Assembly: GCA_963691885.1 (NCBI GenBank)
Contig: OY829843.1
Coordinates: forward strand, 4,464,001 to 4,528,000
Source: G963691885 sp963691885
GTDB taxonomy: Bacteria > Pseudomonadota > Alphaproteobacteria > UBA8366 > Aestuariispiraceae
Length of the DNA stretch: 64,000 nucleotides
Direction of reading: 5' to 3'
Shown here piece by piece: positions 61,172 through 64,000 of the stretch. The notes beneath the pieces were generated by a model that saw only the letters and a list, made by a program, of their open reading frames with translations, was not told where the DNA came from and did not search any database. Both the position numbers and the translations under genes were made by a program. Every line of letters starts with the position of its first letter. Positions within the stretch are counted from its first letter, which is position 1.

Positions 61172-61897
61172 TCAGGCCGTTGTTCGAAACATCAGGGCGT
61201 CAATCTGCAATTGTCTGCGCAAATCAACGGAAAAGTTCGTCTCTGTCAGCATATAGGTCTCAAAACCTTTTCTTTCGAGCATCTGAAGAAGTTCCAGATA
61301 CGGTGTTTCCCCTTCATAGAGCGCAAACAGAGACAGTTCGATACGGATGCCCGCTATTTTGTCGAGTGAGGCTGAAGCCCCTTCAAGAACCGCCTTTTCG
61401 TACCCTTGGGTGTCGACTTTCAACAATACCCGTTCGCCAGGTTTCACGTAGGAATCAAACAGCGAGTCAAGGGTCTTGACCTCCGTTTCAATGTCTCCGA
61501 TTACGCGCGTCTTGTGGAAGGCTGCGTGCATTTCCGCCGTCGCCGGCAGTATCGAGCTGACGTCACTGGCTTCGCTTTCATGGATGATTGCCGTCCCTTC
61601 GGTGTCGCCGATAGCTGTTCGGGGCGCTACTTCCCAAAGTCGGTCTGACGACGCCTTTTCCGAAAGGATGGCATGCGCGCTCGGCAAGGGTTCAAAGGAA
61701 ACGATGCGCCCTTTAAACCCGATCTCGCGCATCAACTGGCCGGTCTGGCCGTGGTTCCCGCCGACATCAAGGACAACATCAATCTTTTGATCGGCAATGA
61801 CCGCACCGAGCTTCTCAGAACGCTCTTTCGGTCGCCTGCGCAATTTGTTCATGGCACGGCGTATCCAGTACCATTTCTTTACTGTCTCTATATCCAC
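61172..61897 (-). CDS. FkbM-family SAM-dependent methyltransferase
   Basis: This 241-residue enzyme has SAM-binding motif I DVVLDVGGNHGQTGQ near residues 39-53. RIVSFEPLPSAHAIL follows, and DTQGYEKAVLEGA near 158-172 with the IELSLFALYEG segment are the FkbM signature. It starts at GTG 61897. FkbM enzymes usually O-methylate sugars or polyketides; a surface glycan is the likely target, but the substrate cannot be read. It stands between serC (179-base gap) and the SLC13 gene. Confidence 0.88.
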   Translation of the reverse strand: MDIETVKKWYWIRRAMNKLRRRPKERSEKLGAVIADQKIDVVLDVGGNHGQTGQLMREIGFKGRIVSFEPLPSAHAILSEKASSDRLWEVAPRTAIGDTEGTAIIHESEASDVSSILPATAEMHAAFHKTRVIGDIETEVKTLDSLFDSYVKPGERVLLKVDTQGYEKAVLEGASASLDKIAGIRIELSLFALYEGETPYLELLQMLERKGFETYMLTETNFSVDLRRQLQIDALMFRTTA

Positions 61898-61921
61898 GGG
61901 AACCCTACAAACCGGATGTGA

Positions 61922-63763
61922 TCACAGACCGTAATACCATGGCGCAAAGAAAGAAAAAGCAAGCCAGCAAATGAGAAGAAGTGGTATTCCCACCCTCATA
62001 AAATCCTGAAACCGATATCCGCCAGGGCCCATTACGATCAGGTTGGTCTGATATCCGACCGGGCTGGCAAAACTGCAGTTTGCGGCGAAGACCACAGCCA
62101 CCGCAAAGGGTTCAACAGGGATCTCCAGTTTATGAGCTACTGCAACGGCAATTGGCGTAAAAAGGACCGCCGTTGCCTTTGTCGACAGAATATTCGCCAA
62201 AACCGCGACAAGCAGGAAAAACCCACTCAACACGACGGCCGGGCTGGATTGCCCTAGCACAGCGAGAAGAATGTCAGACAGGAATGATGCCCCGCCGGTT
62301 TCATGCATTGCCGCCCCAAGGGACAGGGCTGCGGCAATCAGAAAGACGACCTTCGTATCCAGTGCCCTGATCGCATCATCCAGCGTGAGTGCCCCAAACA
62401 GCACCATGGCCGCCGCCCCGGAAAGAGCCGCGATTTCGGTTGGCACCACACCGGTTCCAGCTGCGATGACCACACCGGCGAAGATACCCGCAGCACGCTT
62501 GGCGTGATACGGCTCTATGAGAGTCTCGCTGGACCATTCCATCAGGATAACTTCTGGATCACCGCGCAAGGCCTCTATATCTGCCCTGCGCCCCTGGATC
62601 AGAAGGATGTCGCCCCCTTCCAGAGGGACATCCTGGATGGGTATTCGTGACATGCGCGACCGCCGCTCAACACCCACCACAACACAATTATGGACATGCC
62701 GAAATCCGATCTGTCGCAATGTGCGTCCTGACATCCGGCTGCCGGGCTTAATGATCGCCTCGGCCAACATCTGACCGCCGCCAACCCAGCGCCCGGGTTC
62801 ATCCTCATTCCCGTCTGTCTGGAAGAGTAATCTGGGATGCAAGGCGGTTGGGTCATCCTTGACGGTTTCCCGCAAATCATCGCGGGGTGCCGCAACGATC
62901 AAAACGTCGCCAGCTGCCAGTTCAATATCATCATAAGGCGGCAAAAACTGATCCCGGCCCCTGTAAACCGCCAAAACCGTGACCCCCGGAATTTCCGCAA
63001 AGAACCCGCTGACCGGCGTCATCCCTTCAAACCGTGATCCAGCCTGAACCGTGATGCCCGCCTTAAACTGTTTTCCAGATGCGATATCCTGCGCGGTGCT
63101 CCCGGAGCTTTCTGGCAGGAGCCGAGGCGCAATGAACAGGACATAAAGCATACCCGCACCAGCAACGACCAGGCCGGGCAGCGTGAAAGAGAAAAACGAA
63201 AACCCTGTTTCGCCCAGCTCAACCAGCTCTGTCGACACCAGAATATTGGTCGACGATCCAATAAGTGTGGTCATCCCGCCCAGGATGGCCGCAAAGGACA
63301 GCGGCATCATAAATCTACTGGGCGATCGTCCCGACTGAACGCAGAGCGCCTGCATGATGGGAACAAAGATTACAACGACCGGGATGTTGTTCAAAAGCGC
63401 ACTGACAGTCAGGACAATGATCAGCACCATCGACAAGGCGACAATCGCCTTGCCCTTTGCCATACGCTGAACCGTGACGGCGACATTATCCAGGACGCCT
63501 GTCCGCGCCAGCCCTTCCCCAAGTACCAACAACGCAAGCACCGTCAGCAGCGCCGGACTGGCAAACCCCGCCAACAGGACACTGGGCGTCAAGACGCTCT
63601 GACCATCAAGGCCGATCACCGGATAGACGTGAAAAATAACCAGCAGAGCGCAAATTGCCGCGAACGAGGTCAATTCAAGTGGCAATGCCTCGGTCATGTA
63701 TAACAGAAGTGTTCCGCCAATCAGCACGAACACAATCACCATCTGGACTTCCAGAGTAGTCAA
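61922..63763 (-). CDS. SLC13-family (CitT-type) permease with two TrkA-C domains
   Basis: This 613-residue transporter starts at TTG 63763 (MTTLEVQMVIVFVL), chosen because GGGGGGAA is about 8 bases upstream; a TTG at 63784 or the ATG at 63742 are also possible. Two CitT/DASS-like membrane halves (about 1-200 and 405-613) flank two TrkA-C (RCK_C) domains near 220-390 (ITVQAGSRFEGMTPVSGFF and AIIKPGSRMSGRTLRQIGF). The repeated motif GSSTNILVS in the first half and VGYQTNLIVMGPGGY in the second are the ion/substrate loops. The expected substrate is a dicarboxylate or sulfate with sodium; which one is unknown. Confidence 0.88.
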   Translation of the reverse strand: MTTLEVQMVIVFVLIGGTLLLYMTEALPLELTSFAAICALLVIFHVYPVIGLDGQSVLTPSVLLAGFASPALLTVLALLVLGEGLARTGVLDNVAVTVQRMAKGKAIVALSMVLIIVLTVSALLNNIPVVVIFVPIMQALCVQSGRSPSRFMMPLSFAAILGGMTTLIGSSTNILVSTELVELGETGFSFFSFTLPGLVVAGAGMLYVLFIAPRLLPESSGSTAQDIASGKQFKAGITVQAGSRFEGMTPVSGFFAEIPGVTVLAVYRGRDQFLPPYDDIELAAGDVLIVAAPRDDLRETVKDDPTALHPRLLFQTDGNEDEPGRWVGGGQMLAEAIIKPGSRMSGRTLRQIGFRHVHNCVVVGVERRSRMSRIPIQDVPLEGGDILLIQGRRADIEALRGDPEVILMEWSSETLIEPYHAKRAAGIFAGVVIAAGTGVVPTEIAALSGAAAMVLFGALTLDDAIRALDTKVVFLIAAALSLGAAMHETGGASFLSDILLAVLGQSSPAVVLSGFFLLVAVLANILSTKATAVLFTPIAVAVAHKLEIPVEPFAVAVVFAANCSFASPVGYQTNLIVMGPGGYRFQDFMRVGIPLLLICWLAFSFFAPWYYGL

Positions 63764-63876
63764 TCCGGCCGTTCCCCCCAGCAAGGATTAGCGACGCGTA
63801 AACGTCTGGTCTGGTGCCATTATATCCAAAAACCAAGAAACCCCTAATTCAGAGGTGGATTTTGTTCGGCGGCTTG

Positions 63877-64000
63877 TCAGGTTGTTCTGAACAGTTCTTT
63901 CGCCAAGGCTTTTAACTCTTGAGCCGCAAGGCTCGATGGTTTGGTCTCCAGCGCTGTCCGTCCGGACGCCATGGAATCTGCAAAAGCCACCCTGTTGCCA
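63877..64000 (-). CDS. ParA-family ATPase, C-terminal end only
   Basis: The last 41 codons of a gene that starts beyond the right edge read VAFADSMASGRTALE and SLAAQELKALAKELF, ending at TGA 63877-63879. The pattern (small residues, then A/S-G-x-T-A/V-x-E, then AA-x-E-x3-L) is the C-terminus of ParA/MinD-like ATPases of plasmid or chromosome partition. Too short for subtype. It is leftward, 93 bases upstream of the SLC13 gene. Confidence 0.65.
   Translation of the reverse strand, partial: GNRVAFADSMASGRTALETKPSSLAAQELKALAKELFRTT

Noticed and set aside
1..64000. CRISPR array, prophage or toxin-antitoxin system
   Set aside because: No regularly spaced repeats, phage structural genes or paired toxin/antitoxin frames were seen.

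Overview
The window looks like about 64 kb of chromosome from an alphaproteobacterium, probably a marine, moderate-GC member of the Rhodospirillales/Kiloniellales/Sneathiellales neighbourhood (low confidence at order level). The supporting markers are a DUF2336 protein, an NDUFS4-like complex I subunit, a Frc-type sugar ABC transporter with a ROK regulator, hisZ next to purA, serC next to a long-form serA, a bactofilin beside an M23 peptidase, and an exosortase D (VPLPA-CTERM) system. No plasmid, prophage or CRISPR hallmark is visible.

Region 1 (1-30.6 kb) is a large exopolysaccharide (EPS) and protein-sorting locus. The leftward block holds a BY-kinase (cut by the left edge), a small membrane protein, a Wzz/GumC-type co-polymerase, an outer-membrane beta-barrel, a short Wza-type export protein, a VPLPA-CTERM protein and an exosortase fused to an EpsI domain. 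A rightward pair follows: an AlgD-like GDP-mannose dehydrogenase and a GT4 glycosyltransferase. Then come leftward rmlA, rmlB, a priming polyprenyl glycosylphosphotransferase and two glycosyltransferases. An intact IS5/IS427 element and AT-rich spacers separate these from a very large secreted beta-helix protein. Next are a hexapeptide acetyltransferase, an acyltransferase-3 protein, a Wzy-like polymerase and two GT2 enzymes. The region ends with a DUF2336 protein, a degenerate EAL-like protein and a second VPLPA-CTERM protein. Together these can prime, extend, acylate, polymerise and export a Wzy-type polymer that probably contains a uronic acid, while exosortase D processes surface proteins. 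No Wzx flippase and no rmlC/rmlD are seen.

Region 2 (30.8-38.7 kb) holds a compact five-gene operon built around a ferric-reductase-like membrane protein fused to a Rieske domain, with three small membrane proteins and a Cys-motif anchored protein. After it come an AraC regulator, a divergent SDR, an NDUFS4-like subunit, tRNA-Arg(TCT), a class III nucleotidyl cyclase-like protein, an IS481-family element and tRNA-Pro(TGG).

Region 3 (38.9-64 kb) is mostly housekeeping: short-form serA, a DnaQ-like exonuclease, the Frc-like ABC transporter and ROK regulator, a Nei glycosylase, hppD with a palindromic operator, and a lipoprotein. It also has an M23 peptidase gene split by a frameshift next to a bactofilin, a membrane-anchored pseudokinase with a small membrane protein, purA, hisZ, a TPR protein, long-form serA, serC, an FkbM methyltransferase, an SLC13 transporter and the end of a ParA-family gene.

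The least described parts are the exosortase D/EPS locus with its beta-helix protein, the Rieske/ferric-reductase operon, and the pseudokinase pair. All function calls come from reading motifs and gene order; no database search was possible.
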